A stretch of 64,000 bases of DNA, from contig NZ_VRLV01000006.1 in the NCBI RefSeq assembly GCF_009760925.1, positions 1 to 64,000 of the forward strand. The letters run 5' to 3'. The translations under genes were made by a program, and so were the position numbers. Within the stretch, counting starts at the first letter, position 1. Every line of letters starts with the position of its first letter. Source of the stretch: Nonomuraea typhae (GTDB taxonomy: Bacteria > Actinomycetota > Actinomycetes > Streptosporangiales > Streptosporangiaceae). The notes beneath the pieces are model-generated. The model was not told the origin of the DNA. It did not search any database and saw only the letters and a program-made list of their open reading frames with translations. Below are positions 50,645 through 59,830 of the stretch, piece after piece.

Positions 50645-52104
50645 AGCCGGGTCCGGAGCTGCTTGCGGTCGATCTTGAGCACGCTGGTGACCGGGAAAGT
50701 GTCGACGAAGTGCACCTCGCGGGGGTACTTCACCCGGCCGACCCGGTCGCGCGCCCAGGTGATGAGGGTGTCGGCGGAGACCTCGGCGCCGGGGCGGACC
50801 TGGACGAAGGCGACGACCTCCTCGCCGTGCCGCGGGTCGGGGCGGCCCACCACGCCCGACAGGACGACGTCGGGATGCTGGTTGAGCGCGTCCTCCACGT
50901 CGCGGGGGAAGACGTTGAAGCCGCCCCGGATGATCAGGTCCTTCTTGCGGTCCACGACGTACAGGTAGCCGTCGTCGTCCAGGCAGCCGATGTCGCCGGT
51001 GCGCAGTTCGCCGTCGACGATGGGGGAGTCGAGGCCGCCCCAGTAGCCGAGCATGAGCGACTCGCCGCGGATGCAGATCTCGCCGACGTCGCCGGTCTCG
51101 ACGGCCTCGCCGGAGTCGTCGCGGACGGTGATCGTGTAGCCGGGCAGGGGCAGGCCGACGCTGCCGACCCGGCGCCGTCCCGGCGGGTTGAACGTGGTGA
51201 CGGCGCTGGTCTCGGTCATGCCGTAGCCCTCGAGGATCTGGGTGCCCGGCACGCGGCGCTCGAACTCGGCCAGCGTCTCGCGCCCGAGCGGGGCGGCGCC
51301 GCAGGTGAGGAAGGCCAGGTCGGGCAGCGGGTGCTCTTCGAGGGGCTCGGCCAGGAGCATCTGCAGCATCGACGGGACGACGGTGCCGAACTGGGCGCGC
51401 TGCTCGGCGGCGAGGGCCAGGAACGCCTTGGGCTCGAACCAGCGCATGAGCACCGCCTGCTGGCGTTCGGTGGCGTGCATCTCGGCCACGCTGATGATCA
51501 GGCCGTAGGCGTGGGAGAGGGGGACGGGCACGATCGCCCGGTTGAGCCCCTCCTGGTGGGACATCGTGTAGGCGTCCTTGGCGGTCTGCCAGAGGCCGCG
51601 GTGGCTGAGCTGGACGCCTTTGGCGCGGCCGGTGGTGCCGCCGGTGTACATGAGCGCGGCCAGGTCGCCGGGGTCGACGGTGACGGGCCCGTGCTCGGGC
51701 TCCCGCTCAAGCTCCTCCGCATCCAGAAAAATCCGGACATTCTCTGGTGCGGCGTGGCGGACGGTCTCCACCAGCTCCGGCGAGGTCACGATGGCCACGG
51801 CCCCGCTGTCGGTCAGGATGTGCCGGAGCTCGTCCACGCCGACCAGGAAGACGATCGGCGTCACGACGGCGCCGGCCGCCCACAACGCCTGGTAGACGAT
51901 GGACACCTCGGGACTGGTCGCCATCATCACCGCCACGCGGTCGCCGGGCCGCACCCCGGCCGCGACGAAGCCGCCGCAGATGCGCCTGGCCCGCTCGGCC
52001 AGAGTCAGCCTGCGGTGCCAGACGCCCTCGTAGTACACCGCGTCGTAGTCGCCGAACCGCTCCCACGACGTCTCGGCCAGCCTGCCCAGCGTTTGCTCGG
52101 TCAC
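50641..52104 (-). CDS. Acyl-CoA synthetase / AMP-dependent ligase
   Basis: The 487-residue enzyme is of the ANL superfamily. It activates a carboxylic acid as acyl-AMP and transfers it to CoA. The P-loop is MYTGGTTGRAKG, the A5 motif EGYGMTETSA, the A7 motif LRTGDIGCLDDDGYLYVVDRKK, and the catalytic Lys lies in the C-terminal SVLKIDRKQLR. The chain is short for the family (usually 500-550) and has a compact N-terminus. Substrate unknown; no beta-oxidation gene is adjacent. GTG 52104. Confidence 0.94.
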   Translation of the reverse strand: MTEQTLGRLAETSWERFGDYDAVYYEGVWHRRLTLAERARRICGGFVAAGVRPGDRVAVMMATSPEVSIVYQALWAAGAVVTPIVFLVGVDELRHILTDSGAVAIVTSPELVETVRHAAPENVRIFLDAEELEREPEHGPVTVDPGDLAALMYTGGTTGRAKGVQLSHRGLWQTAKDAYTMSHQEGLNRAIVPVPLSHAYGLIISVAEMHATERQQAVLMRWFEPKAFLALAAEQRAQFGTVVPSMLQMLLAEPLEEHPLPDLAFLTCGAAPLGRETLAEFERRVPGTQILEGYGMTETSAVTTFNPPGRRRVGSVGLPLPGYTITVRDDSGEAVETGDVGEICIRGESLMLGYWGGLDSPIVDGELRTGDIGCLDDDGYLYVVDRKKDLIIRGGFNVFPRDVEDALNQHPDVVLSGVVGRPDPRHGEEVVAFVQVRPGAEVSADTLITWARDRVGRVKYPREVHFVDTFPVTSVLKIDRKQLRTRL

Positions 52105-52144
52105 AGGATCAAACCTGATCCGCGCCGTGGCCGGCCGTCAAGTC

Positions 52145-52651
52145 TCAGACGAGCAGGATCGCCGCCGACCAGGCGGTGATGCTGAGGATCATGACACAGC
52201 TCCAGCGCACCGCCCGGGTGACGTGGAGGTGCTTGACGCGGGCGATGGCGGCCAGGGTGGTGACCATCGCCCACGCCTCCTCGTACTGCGTGGCCAGGTC
52301 GGTGTGGTCGGGGGCGGTTTCTGGCACGCCGGAGATGCCGAACCGGCTGCGGATGAAACTCCGCGACGGGCTGACCGCCCTGGCCAGGTGGTACCCGGCG
52401 CCCAGGAAACCGGCGGCGAAGACGACCAGGATGGGCCAGCCGACGGCGGGGCTGCCGGCCAGCATCCGGGGGGCGACACCCGACTGGGCGGCGAGCAGGG
52501 CCGCGCCCGCCGCGTGGACCACCACGACGATGCCCGCCTTGGCGTCGGCGTGCTGCACGTAGTTCTGGAACACGGAGACGGTGGCCAGCGCGGTGACCAC
52601 GTCCTCTCTGGAGACTTCTTTGCGCTTACGCCCGATCAAGAAGAGATCCAC
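52145..52651 (-). CDS. Pycsar-effector-like membrane protein (DUF5706 type)
   Basis: The 168-residue protein matches the layout of PycTM effectors. A helix with YVQHADAKAGIVVVVHAAGAAL (the A-D-x-K-A motif just before the first helix, ~35-58) is followed by a second membrane helix (~72-92) and a helical segment. A third hydrophobic segment lies at the C-terminus (VMILSITAWSAAILLV). In defence systems such effectors sit beside a pyrimidine cyclase and damage the membrane on sensing cCMP or cUMP. No cyclase is in the window, so it is an orphan or housekeeping relative. GTG 52651 with GGGA upstream; 46 nt downstream of the helicase-associated gene. Confidence 0.78.
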   Translation of the reverse strand: MDLFLIGRKRKEVSREDVVTALATVSVFQNYVQHADAKAGIVVVVHAAGAALLAAQSGVAPRMLAGSPAVGWPILVVFAAGFLGAGYHLARAVSPSRSFIRSRFGISGVPETAPDHTDLATQYEEAWAMVTTLAAIARVKHLHVTRAVRWSCVMILSITAWSAAILLV

Positions 52652-52697
52652 ACTCCCATTGGAGCGGACGACCGATGCCGCCAACAGGGAAAAAGGC

Positions 52698-55040
52698 TCA
52701 CTGCAGCCCGGCGACCCCGGTGATCCGATGCAGGGCGAAGCGGTGGACGGCGGCCCGCGTCTCGTCGTAGGCCGTGAGGTAGCCGCCCTCCATCCGGGCC
52801 GGCTCCAGAATCCTGGACGTGGCGTTGCCCTGGGAGTCGAGGTAGCCGATCCACACCCGCACACCCTGGCGGATGGCATCCTGCAGGGCGGCGATCGTGG
52901 CCGTGGCGGGGCTGCGCGGCACCTGCCCGCCCGGCGCCGCCACCGGCTCCCTGCGCGCCAGGTGCGCGGTGTCACCGGCCCGCAGCGCGCGCACGGCGGC
53001 GGCCGCCACGTCGGGCGCGAGACCGGTCGCCGGGGCCGCCGCGCGCACCGGCGCCACGCCCTCCGTGCGGCGGCTGTCGAGCTGGGTGATGATCACGTCG
53101 CCGTCCAGCGACTCGGCCACCGGCGCGTACCCCATCGCGCGCAGCGCGTCGACCAGCACGGCCCTGGAGGAGCGGGAGGCGATCACCGTCGGCGCCAGGC
53201 GGCGCAGCCTGAGCTGGGCGGCCCGCCGGTCGGCGACGATCTGGTCGAGCAGCGCCGGATCGTCGCAGCGCACATAGGCACTGGCCGTGCCCACCCGGAT
53301 CCGGCCGTGCCGCCGGGCCACGTCGGCCACCAGGTACGACAGCGCCTGCGGCACCGGCGTGGCCGAGTGGCGTTCCAGCATGGCCAGCATCTCCTCGGCG
53401 CCCTGGCCGGCGTCGAGCGCGCGGCGGATCGAGGACTCGCCGAAGCGGTAGACCGTCGCCCCGCCCTTGGACTCGATGTCGGCGGCCAGCGTCATCCAGC
53501 GGTTCAGGTCGCTGGTCAGCGGCCCGGGCGCGACGGCGGTCAGGTCGGCCTGCAGCAGCACGTGGCCGACCGGCTCGGGCAGCAACGGCTCGAGTACGGC
53601 GGCGCCGTCCTCGCCGGCCAGCACCGCGCGGGCGTGCCCGGACAGCACGCCGAGCCCGGTGACGCCGATCTGCTCGGCCTCGCGCAGCGTGAACTCCAGG
53701 AGCTGCTCGCGCAGCGGCCCACGCCGCCGGGGTTGCTCCCAGGCCAGCCGCCCGGCGATCGCCTCGCGGGTCGGCGCCAGGCCGGGCGCGGCAGCCAGCA
53801 CGGACAGCGTCGCCGTACGCACCCCGGAGGCGGCGCCGCGGCGCAGGTCGGTGTGGAGCGCGTTGAGCGGCCTGTCCCTCTCGTCCCGCTCGCCGACGAG
53901 GCCGGGCACCCGGTCCATGTGCAGCCACGTCGAGGCCAGGATGACCCAGCGGTCGGCGGTCGGCTTGACCCGCCACAGGTCGTAGCCGGTGGTCGGCACC
54001 CACTCGGTGTCCAGGTCGCCGCCCACGGCGACGAGCCCGGTCGCGTGGGCCACCTCGATCACCAGCGCCGCCGCCCACTCGGGCAGGTCGAGGTCGGTGG
54101 CGGCGCGCTTGAGGTCGCGCACGCCGAGCCCGCCGGTGCGCAGCACGCCGGGCGGCTCCAGGCTCCAGCGCTCGCACAGCTCCTCCACCGACCGCACGAA
54201 CGCGAACGCCTGCCCGGCGGCGGTCCGGTCGGCCAGCTTCTGGTCGCGCTCGGCGCCTTCCAGCGGGATCGGGACGGCCCGCAGGTCGCGGTGGATCCGC
54301 CCGTCGCGCAGATACAGCCCCACCTCGCGGGGCAGGGTCACCGTCTCCTCGCCGATGGCCGCCAGCAGCGCTCGGGCCAGCAGCTCCTCGATCGGCGAGC
54401 GCGCCGACTCCAGCCGCACCTCCCGCCGCGCGTTGGGCACCCGCCCGGTCGGCGGCCCCCAGGCCAGTTGCTCCAGGGCCGCCCGCGCCTCCGGGGAGAC
54501 GTCCTCGATCAGCTTGCCCGGCTCGGCCAGCGCCGCCGCGAGGCGCTGCTTGCCGCCGCCCTCGGTGCCCGGCGCGATCTCGTCGGCCATCTCGGCCAGT
54601 TGCTCGGGCGGATGGTGGCGGAACGCCTCGGCCGCCGGAGGACCCAGCCCGGCCGGGTCGTCGAGCACCTTGCGCACCCCGGGCGCCAGGTCGAGGGCGC
54701 TGTCGGGCCCGTAGACGACGGCCAGCTCGCGCAGCCGCTCCAGCGCCGCCGTCAGCTCCGGCTCCGGCTTGCCCTCGCTCAGCCCGCGCCCGAGGACCGT
54801 GCGCAGCCGCGCCTTGGAGATCGGCTTGTCGTGTACGGCCAGCGTCTCGACGACCGCCAGCGTGAAGCGGTCGAGCCGGTCGAGCACGCGGCCGATCGCC
54901 GACGGGCTACCGGCCCGCGAGGCGAGCCCCTCGAGATGGGCCGGCACCGGAGTGATCAGCTCGGGACGCGCCGACACGAGCGCCCTCAACTGGTCGTCGG
55001 TGCGCCTCCTGATCCACTCCGTGAACTCCATCGTTGCCAT
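52698..55040 (-). CDS. Helicase-associated protein with WYL-like C-terminus
   Basis: A 780-residue protein with the large actinobacterial helicase-associated domain (Helicase_C_3-type, ~470-640, including LTSDLNRWMTLAADIESKGGATVYRF). The C-terminal ~70 residues are WYL-like (VRVWIGYLDSQGNATSRILEPARMEGGYLTAYDE, a likely ligand-binding domain). Walker motifs are absent, so it is not a helicase by itself. It may work with the nearby XPB helicase. Start possibilities are GTG 55052, ATG 55040 and ATG 55031; none has a ribosome binding site. It is divergent from the 55067 gene by a few bases. Confidence 0.86.
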   Translation of the reverse strand: MATMEFTEWIRRRTDDQLRALVSARPELITPVPAHLEGLASRAGSPSAIGRVLDRLDRFTLAVVETLAVHDKPISKARLRTVLGRGLSEGKPEPELTAALERLRELAVVYGPDSALDLAPGVRKVLDDPAGLGPPAAEAFRHHPPEQLAEMADEIAPGTEGGGKQRLAAALAEPGKLIEDVSPEARAALEQLAWGPPTGRVPNARREVRLESARSPIEELLARALLAAIGEETVTLPREVGLYLRDGRIHRDLRAVPIPLEGAERDQKLADRTAAGQAFAFVRSVEELCERWSLEPPGVLRTGGLGVRDLKRAATDLDLPEWAAALVIEVAHATGLVAVGGDLDTEWVPTTGYDLWRVKPTADRWVILASTWLHMDRVPGLVGERDERDRPLNALHTDLRRGAASGVRTATLSVLAAAPGLAPTREAIAGRLAWEQPRRRGPLREQLLEFTLREAEQIGVTGLGVLSGHARAVLAGEDGAAVLEPLLPEPVGHVLLQADLTAVAPGPLTSDLNRWMTLAADIESKGGATVYRFGESSIRRALDAGQGAEEMLAMLERHSATPVPQALSYLVADVARRHGRIRVGTASAYVRCDDPALLDQIVADRRAAQLRLRRLAPTVIASRSSRAVLVDALRAMGYAPVAESLDGDVIITQLDSRRTEGVAPVRAAAPATGLAPDVAAAAVRALRAGDTAHLARREPVAAPGGQVPRSPATATIAALQDAIRQGVRVWIGYLDSQGNATSRILEPARMEGGYLTAYDETRAAVHRFALHRITGVAGLQ

Positions 55041-55066
55041 GGTATGTCGCACGTGATTGGGGCAGC

Positions 55067-55906
55067 ATGGCTGTCGTGATAGAGCGGGCAGATCAGCTGA
55101 TTCTCAACTACGTCTCGAAGGCCGCGGACGCGGCTCACGGCGTGTTGTCGGCGGATCAGCGGCTCGACTTCGCCAAGCGGCTGCGCGCCCGCATCGAGCA
55201 TGAGCGCCGGGGCAGCCAGAACGCCCGCGAGGTGGTGAGGGTCCTGGAGCGCTTCGGCGACCCGGCGGCGCTGGTGGCCCGCGAGGCGCACCGGCTGGCG
55301 GAGCGCGATCGCGCCCCCGACGGCACCGCCGTACTGCCCAGGGTGGACGGGACGCCGGGCGCCGCGCACTTCCCGACGATCCGCGACGACGCCGAGCTGC
55401 CGCGCAGCGCCGCCCAGCACGTGCGGCTGGCCCGCGACCGGCTGAGCAGGAGGCCGGGGCGCGGCATGCCGCTGGCCGGGCTGCGGCGGGCGGTGATGTC
55501 CAGCGCCAACCCGATGACCACCGAGGGCCGCGACGCCGTCACCATCGCCAGGGAGCATCCCCGCGAGACCGTGGCGATGGCTCTACTGCTCGTGGCGGCG
55601 CTGATGGTGCCCTTCAACCTCCCGGCGGTGGCCATCTTCCGGGTGCCGGTGATCATCTGGGCGATCGGCGCCGTCATCGTGCTGGTCAGCGACAGCTGGA
55701 CACTGCGCGACCGGCTGATGGGGATCGGCGCGCCCATCGTCGGCTACGGCCTCGGCGGCGTGGTCGTCGGCGGCCTGCGCGTCGGCTCGGAGGCCGGGTT
55801 CGACCGGTTCTTCACCGAGTTCTTCAACGTCAGCGGGATCATGTTCATGATCGGCGCGGGGATCGGCGTGGTGCTGCTGGCCTACCGGCTCTTCAACGTC
55901 AGCTGA
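55067..55906 (+). CDS. Membrane protein with N-terminal helical domain
   Basis: The 279-residue protein has a soluble helical N-terminus of ~150 residues. It opens with ERADQLILNYVSKAADAAHGVL and continues with REVVRVLERFGDPAALVAREAHR, the HAAS-like opening seen in PadR-linked membrane proteins. Four to five membrane helices follow (~165-275). ATG 55067 has GGGG 5-8 nt upstream. Its last 8 nt overlap the convergent TetR gene. Function unknown. Confidence 0.85.
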   Translation: MAVVIERADQLILNYVSKAADAAHGVLSADQRLDFAKRLRARIEHERRGSQNAREVVRVLERFGDPAALVAREAHRLAERDRAPDGTAVLPRVDGTPGAAHFPTIRDDAELPRSAAQHVRLARDRLSRRPGRGMPLAGLRRAVMSSANPMTTEGRDAVTIAREHPRETVAMALLLVAALMVPFNLPAVAIFRVPVIIWAIGAVIVLVSDSWTLRDRLMGIGAPIVGYGLGGVVVGGLRVGSEAGFDRFFTEFFNVSGIMFMIGAGIGVVLLAYRLFNVS

Positions 55907-56510
55907 CCGGCAGCAGGCCCACGGCCAGGCGTACCCAGGCGGCCACGAACTGCTCCTTGTCCACGTGCCCGGGGGACTCGCCCACGGTCTCCTGGAAGAG
56001 CCGGAAGTGCACCACCGAGCCGCCCAGCACGGCGGCGATGGCGGGCCAGTCGACCTTGGCGTTCTGGTACTCGGGCTGGCCGGTGAACCAGGTCGTGATC
56101 GCGTCGAACATCGGCTGCAGCAGGCCCTCGCGGACCACCGCGACCAGCTCGGGGAACTGGCTCAGGTCGCGGAAGAAGACCCGGGTCAGCTCGCTCTCCT
56201 CACGCACCTTGGCCAGGCCCGCCCGGCACACGTGCGACAGCCGTACCTCCAGGTCGGCCGACTCCATGTCGTCCAGCTCCGCCAGGCTCTCGGCCACCTG
56301 GGCCTTGGTGCGGTTGGCGTGCTCGTTGATCGCCGCGGCCAGCACCTCGTATTTCGACTTGAAGTGCCGGTACAGGCCGCCGGCGCCGGGGGAGAGCCCG
56401 GAGGCGGCCTCGATCTCGGCCACGGACGTGGCTGAGTAGCCCCGCTCGGCGAACAGCCGAAGGGACTCGTCGATGATCCGCTCACGCGTGCTGCTCGGCG
56501 ATCTTGTCAT
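55899..56510 (-). CDS. TetR-family transcriptional regulator
   Basis: The 203-residue regulator has the TetR DNA-binding domain (ESLRLFAERGYSATSVAEIEAASGLSPGAGGLYRHFKSKYEVL). An all-helical ligand domain follows. The insert GAGG in the recognition turn is typical of one actinobacterial subgroup. The 3' end overlaps the convergent gene by 8 nt. No divergent partner with an operator is obvious, so its targets are unknown. Confidence 0.95.
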   Translation of the reverse strand: MTRSPSSTRERIIDESLRLFAERGYSATSVAEIEAASGLSPGAGGLYRHFKSKYEVLAAAINEHANRTKAQVAESLAELDDMESADLEVRLSHVCRAGLAKVREESELTRVFFRDLSQFPELVAVVREGLLQPMFDAITTWFTGQPEYQNAKVDWPAIAAVLGGSVVHFRLFQETVGESPGHVDKEQFVAAWVRLAVGLLPVS

Positions 56511-56544
56511 GTCTTACCCGATACCTCCGCAAGGAGCGTAGCCG

Positions 56545-56946
56545 TCACGGCGCCAGCCGGCGGACGAGGCTCGCGGCCACCGAACCGAGGATGAGCCACA
56601 CGGCGGCGGCCAGCCCGTAGTTGACCAGTGTCTCCCAGCGATGGTCGGCCAGTTGGAACAGGGTCGCCAGGCCCAGCGACAGCCAGGTGGCCAGCGACTC
56701 GACGAGTTGGTACCAGGTGTTGGCCGGGTTCGCCCGGAACACCGTGAACACGGCGTAGAGGACGACGGTGAGCGCGGCCAGCCGGGTGGCCGCCTTGACG
56801 ACCCAGACGGCGAAGGTCACGATCCGGCGCCACAGGCCGAGCGGGCGGGAGGCGGAGGGTCTGGCGGGGCGATGGGGGCGGGTGTGCTCCAGCGGGGCCG
56901 CGACCAGCTTGTCACCGGGCTCCGGGGGCTTGGGGGTCTCCGACAT
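56545..56946 (-). CDS. Small membrane protein
   Basis: The 133-residue protein has a Pro-rich N-terminus (~1-40), then three hydrophobic segments (about 45-70, 82-100 and 108-130). AAGGGAG lies 6 nt before ATG 56946; an open frame to 57093 upstream is not coding-like. Not recognised. It is divergent from the HAD gene at 57035. Confidence 0.8.
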   Translation of the reverse strand: MSETPKPPEPGDKLVAAPLEHTRPHRPARPSASRPLGLWRRIVTFAVWVVKAATRLAALTVVLYAVFTVFRANPANTWYQLVESLATWLSLGLATLFQLADHRWETLVNYGLAAAVWLILGSVAASLVRRLAP

Positions 56947-57034
56947 GGGCGCTCCCTTGATAAGTAATTCCTTTCTGCCCACTCCAACGGTCCCACAATT
57001 ACCCTCGTTACGCTTCCTTTGGCATCCTGCTGAC

Positions 57035-57643
57035 GTGACCACTTCTGTAGGCTTCGACCTGGATATGACACTTGCCGATACCCGGTCGGGCATTGCCGCT
57101 GTCTATGACGAGCTCTCCCGCCTCCTTGGCGTCGAGATCGACAGCCGGGCCGTCGTCTCCAGGCTCGGGCCTCCGCTGGAGCTCGAACTCGCCAACTGGC
57201 TGCCGGAAGCGGAGATCCCGGCGGCGGTGACGTTGTTCAGGAAGATCTACCCCGAGCTGGCCGTACCCGCGACCACCGCCATGGACGGCGCCCACGACGC
57301 GATCGCGGCGGTGCGCCGGGGCGGCGGCCGGGTCATCGTGGTCACCGGCAAGAACGTCCACGACGCCCGGCGGACCGTGAGCTGGCTCGGCCTGGAGGTC
57401 GACGAGGTCGTCGGATCGGTGTTCGGAGCGGCCAAGGGAACGGCTCTCGCGTCGTTCGGCGCGGCCGCCTATGTTGGAGATCATGTGGCCGACATCGAGG
57501 CCGCCCGAGCGGGAGGGGCCTTCAGCGTGACGGTCGCGACCGGTCCCTACACCGTCGGCGAGCTGCGCGATCATGGAGCCGATGTGGCGCTGGGCGATCT
57601 GACGGAATTCGCGACATGGTTTGGCGATTGGCGTCAGGCGTAA
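57035..57643 (+). CDS. HAD-family phosphatase
   Basis: A 202-residue haloacid dehalogenase-like hydrolase. Motif I is GFDLDMTLADT (nucleophile Asp8 and acid/base Asp10), motif II lies around VIVVTGKN, Lys of motif III is in FGAAKGTAL, and motif IV is AYVGDHVADIEAARAGG. It resembles phosphoglycolate-phosphatase-type members. It starts at GTG 57035, inside a longer open frame, and has no obvious ribosome binding site. Substrate unknown. Confidence 0.92.
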   Translation: MTTSVGFDLDMTLADTRSGIAAVYDELSRLLGVEIDSRAVVSRLGPPLELELANWLPEAEIPAAVTLFRKIYPELAVPATTAMDGAHDAIAAVRRGGGRVIVVTGKNVHDARRTVSWLGLEVDEVVGSVFGAAKGTALASFGAAAYVGDHVADIEAARAGGAFSVTVATGPYTVGELRDHGADVALGDLTEFATWFGDWRQA

Positions 57644-57732
57644 TTTACGCCAAATACCCGGTCGCTCACGGGCTCTGCGGGGCATAACCTACATCCATCC
57701 TTTTCTCCAACGTTTCGAACGAGGTCCCTCCT

Positions 57733-58128
57733 GTGCCGAGTGGCAAGGTCAAGTGGTACGACGCCGACAAGGGTTTCGGCTTCCTCACCCGCGACGACGG
57801 CGGTGAGGTGTTCGTGCATTCCTCCGCGCTCCCCACTGGTGCGGCACCCCTGAAGCCCGGCCAGAAGGTCGAGTTCGGAGTGGCCGAGGGCCGGCGGGGC
57901 CAGCAGGCCCTGTCAGTGCGGATCCTCGACCAGCCGCCGACCCTGGCCAAGGTCAAACCCAAGGGAAAGCGGAAGAAGCCCGACGAGATGGTCGTCATCG
58001 TCGAAGACCTCATCAAGCTGCTCGACGATGTCTCCACGTCCTTCCAGCGCGGCAAGCACCCCGACGCCGCGCACGCCAAGAAGATCGCCCAGGTGCTGCG
58101 GGCGGTAGCCGACGACCTCGACGCCTAG
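57733..58128 (+). CDS. Cold-shock-domain protein with C-terminal extension
   Basis: The 131-residue protein has a cold-shock domain at ~1-67 (KVKWYDADKGFGFLTRD with RNP1, then VFVHSSAL). A basic linker (VKPKGKRKKPDE) and a ~50-residue helical tail (MVVIVEDLIKLLDDVSTSFQ) follow, absent from the short cold-shock protein at 38346. Such tailed proteins are actinobacterial. It starts at GTG 57733, with GAGG 7 nt upstream. Its stop codon is shared through CTAG (58125-58128) with the convergent MFS gene. Confidence 0.96.
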   Translation: MPSGKVKWYDADKGFGFLTRDDGGEVFVHSSALPTGAAPLKPGQKVEFGVAEGRRGQQALSVRILDQPPTLAKVKPKGKRKKPDEMVVIVEDLIKLLDDVSTSFQRGKHPDAAHAKKIAQVLRAVADDLDA

Positions 58129-59705
58129 CCGTACGGGTTGGTGAGGGGTTTGGTCCTGTCCACCTGATCGGGCGCGGGCAGCTCTTCCTGTGCCCACGCC
58201 TGCTCGGGCCCGGGTTCCGGCGTGGGCTTGTCCTGTTGTTCCCGCACCTGGGCGTTGACCGCCTTGATGCGCTTCCTGCGCCGGATCAGCAGCCAGATCA
58301 GCCAGGCGAACAACACCACCGACAGCGTGATGAAGCCGGGCGGGCCGTTCCCGGTCAGCGAGAGCACCAGGCCGACCAGCCCGCCGAACACCCACGCCAG
58401 CTGCAGCAGCGCCTCGACCACGCCGAACGTGGACGAGCGCACCTCCTCGCCGATCTCGCGCTGCACGATCGCGTCGAGCGCCAGCTTGCCGAGCTCCTGG
58501 GAGAAGGCGGTGACGAGCGCGACCGCCACCACCGTCCACAGATTGAAGAAGATCGCGGTGGCCACCGCCGTCGCGGTGGTCAGGCCCAGTGTGAGCAGCA
58601 CGATCAGCTGCGGCGAGTGGTTGCGCGCCCAGTTGGCCACGGCGGCGCCGATCAGGCCGCCCAGACCGGCGGCCAGCGCCAGCACCCCGATCGTCCTCGG
58701 CACGTCGAAGAAGGTGTTCTTGTCGGCCAGCCAGGGCGCCCCCAGGTCCTGGACCAGGAAGAGCATGAAGAACAGCAGGAAGCCGGAGAACAGCCGCCCG
58801 CCCACGTTGGCCAGCATCGCCTCGGTCACCGCCGGGCCCACGTTGAGCAGGCTCCGCCAGCGCTCGGCCCGGCCTCCCGAGGGCGGCTCCTCCTCCAGCT
58901 CCGGCGAGTCGACGTGCCGCGGCAGCCGTACCGCGAAGACGCCGATCAGCAGGAAGGCCACCATCGCGATGCGCAGCATCGCCGCGCTGCCCAGCCACGC
59001 CGTCAGCCCCGCCGCGACGGGTACGGCCACGCCCGCCGTCACCAGCGAGAACAACGCCACCCTGGCATTGGCGGAGACCAGCGTGATGTCGGCGGGCAGC
59101 ACGCTCGGCATGATCGCCGCGCGGGAGACGTTGAACGCCTTCGACAACACCAGCACGCCCAGCGCGCCCGCGAACAACGTCGGCAGGTCGCCCGGCCCCA
59201 CCGCGGCGGCCATCGCGAAGCAGAGCAGCCCCCGGCCGAACAACGTCCCGGCCATGACGTAACGCCGCCCCGAGCGGAACTTGTCCAGGATCGGGCCCAC
59301 GAACGGCGCCACGAGCGCGAACGGGATCATCGTGATCACGAGGTAGAGCGCCACCGAGCCGCGCGCCTCGCCGACCGGGACGCCGAAGAAGACCGTGCTC
59401 GCCAGCGCCACCGTCACCATCGCGTCGGCCGCGCTGTTGCCGATGGCCAGCTCGATCAGGCGGCCCAGGCCGGTACGGCCGGCGCCGTTGGCGTGCGTGA
59501 GGCGCCGCGTGGCCTGGCCGACCTTGTGCGCGCCCCTGGCCGTGGCGAGGCCGGCCCGCTTGGTGCCGGACGCCGTCGCGCGACCGGCCCGCCAGGTGCC
59601 CGTGGCCGTGGCGCGGCCGGCGCGCCAGGATGCGCGGCCCGCCTGGGCCGCCCCTCTCCCGACACGCCGCGCGATGTCGCGCGCCTTATCCCAGCCTTCC
59701 GCCAC
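58125..59705 (-). CDS. MFS transporter with a repeat-bearing N-terminal extension
   Basis: A 526-residue major facilitator if started at GTG 59705. The N-terminal ~65 residues carry about four 11-residue-like repeats rich in Ala, Gly, Thr and Arg (RAGRATATGTW, RAGRATASGTK, RAGLATARGAH). They are followed by 12 predicted helices and a charged Pro/Glu-rich C-terminus (~480-526). The open frame extends to 59810, but that part has weak G/C bias at third positions and is probably untranslated. Substrate unknown. Confidence 0.86.
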   Translation of the reverse strand: MAEGWDKARDIARRVGRGAAQAGRASWRAGRATATGTWRAGRATASGTKRAGLATARGAHKVGQATRRLTHANGAGRTGLGRLIELAIGNSAADAMVTVALASTVFFGVPVGEARGSVALYLVITMIPFALVAPFVGPILDKFRSGRRYVMAGTLFGRGLLCFAMAAAVGPGDLPTLFAGALGVLVLSKAFNVSRAAIMPSVLPADITLVSANARVALFSLVTAGVAVPVAAGLTAWLGSAAMLRIAMVAFLLIGVFAVRLPRHVDSPELEEEPPSGGRAERWRSLLNVGPAVTEAMLANVGGRLFSGFLLFFMLFLVQDLGAPWLADKNTFFDVPRTIGVLALAAGLGGLIGAAVANWARNHSPQLIVLLTLGLTTATAVATAIFFNLWTVVAVALVTAFSQELGKLALDAIVQREIGEEVRSSTFGVVEALLQLAWVFGGLVGLVLSLTGNGPPGFITLSVVLFAWLIWLLIRRRKRIKAVNAQVREQQDKPTPEPGPEQAWAQEELPAPDQVDRTKPLTNPYG

Positions 59706-59830
59706 AGCTACCAGTCTTACCCGATTTGTGGTCACTCTCGGACCCGGATTCTCCGGGAGGGCATTGTCAGGTCCGGCCATGGGTGAGAATGAAGTGTGAG
59801 CGAACAGCACCTTTCGGCGGAGGCGGTCCG

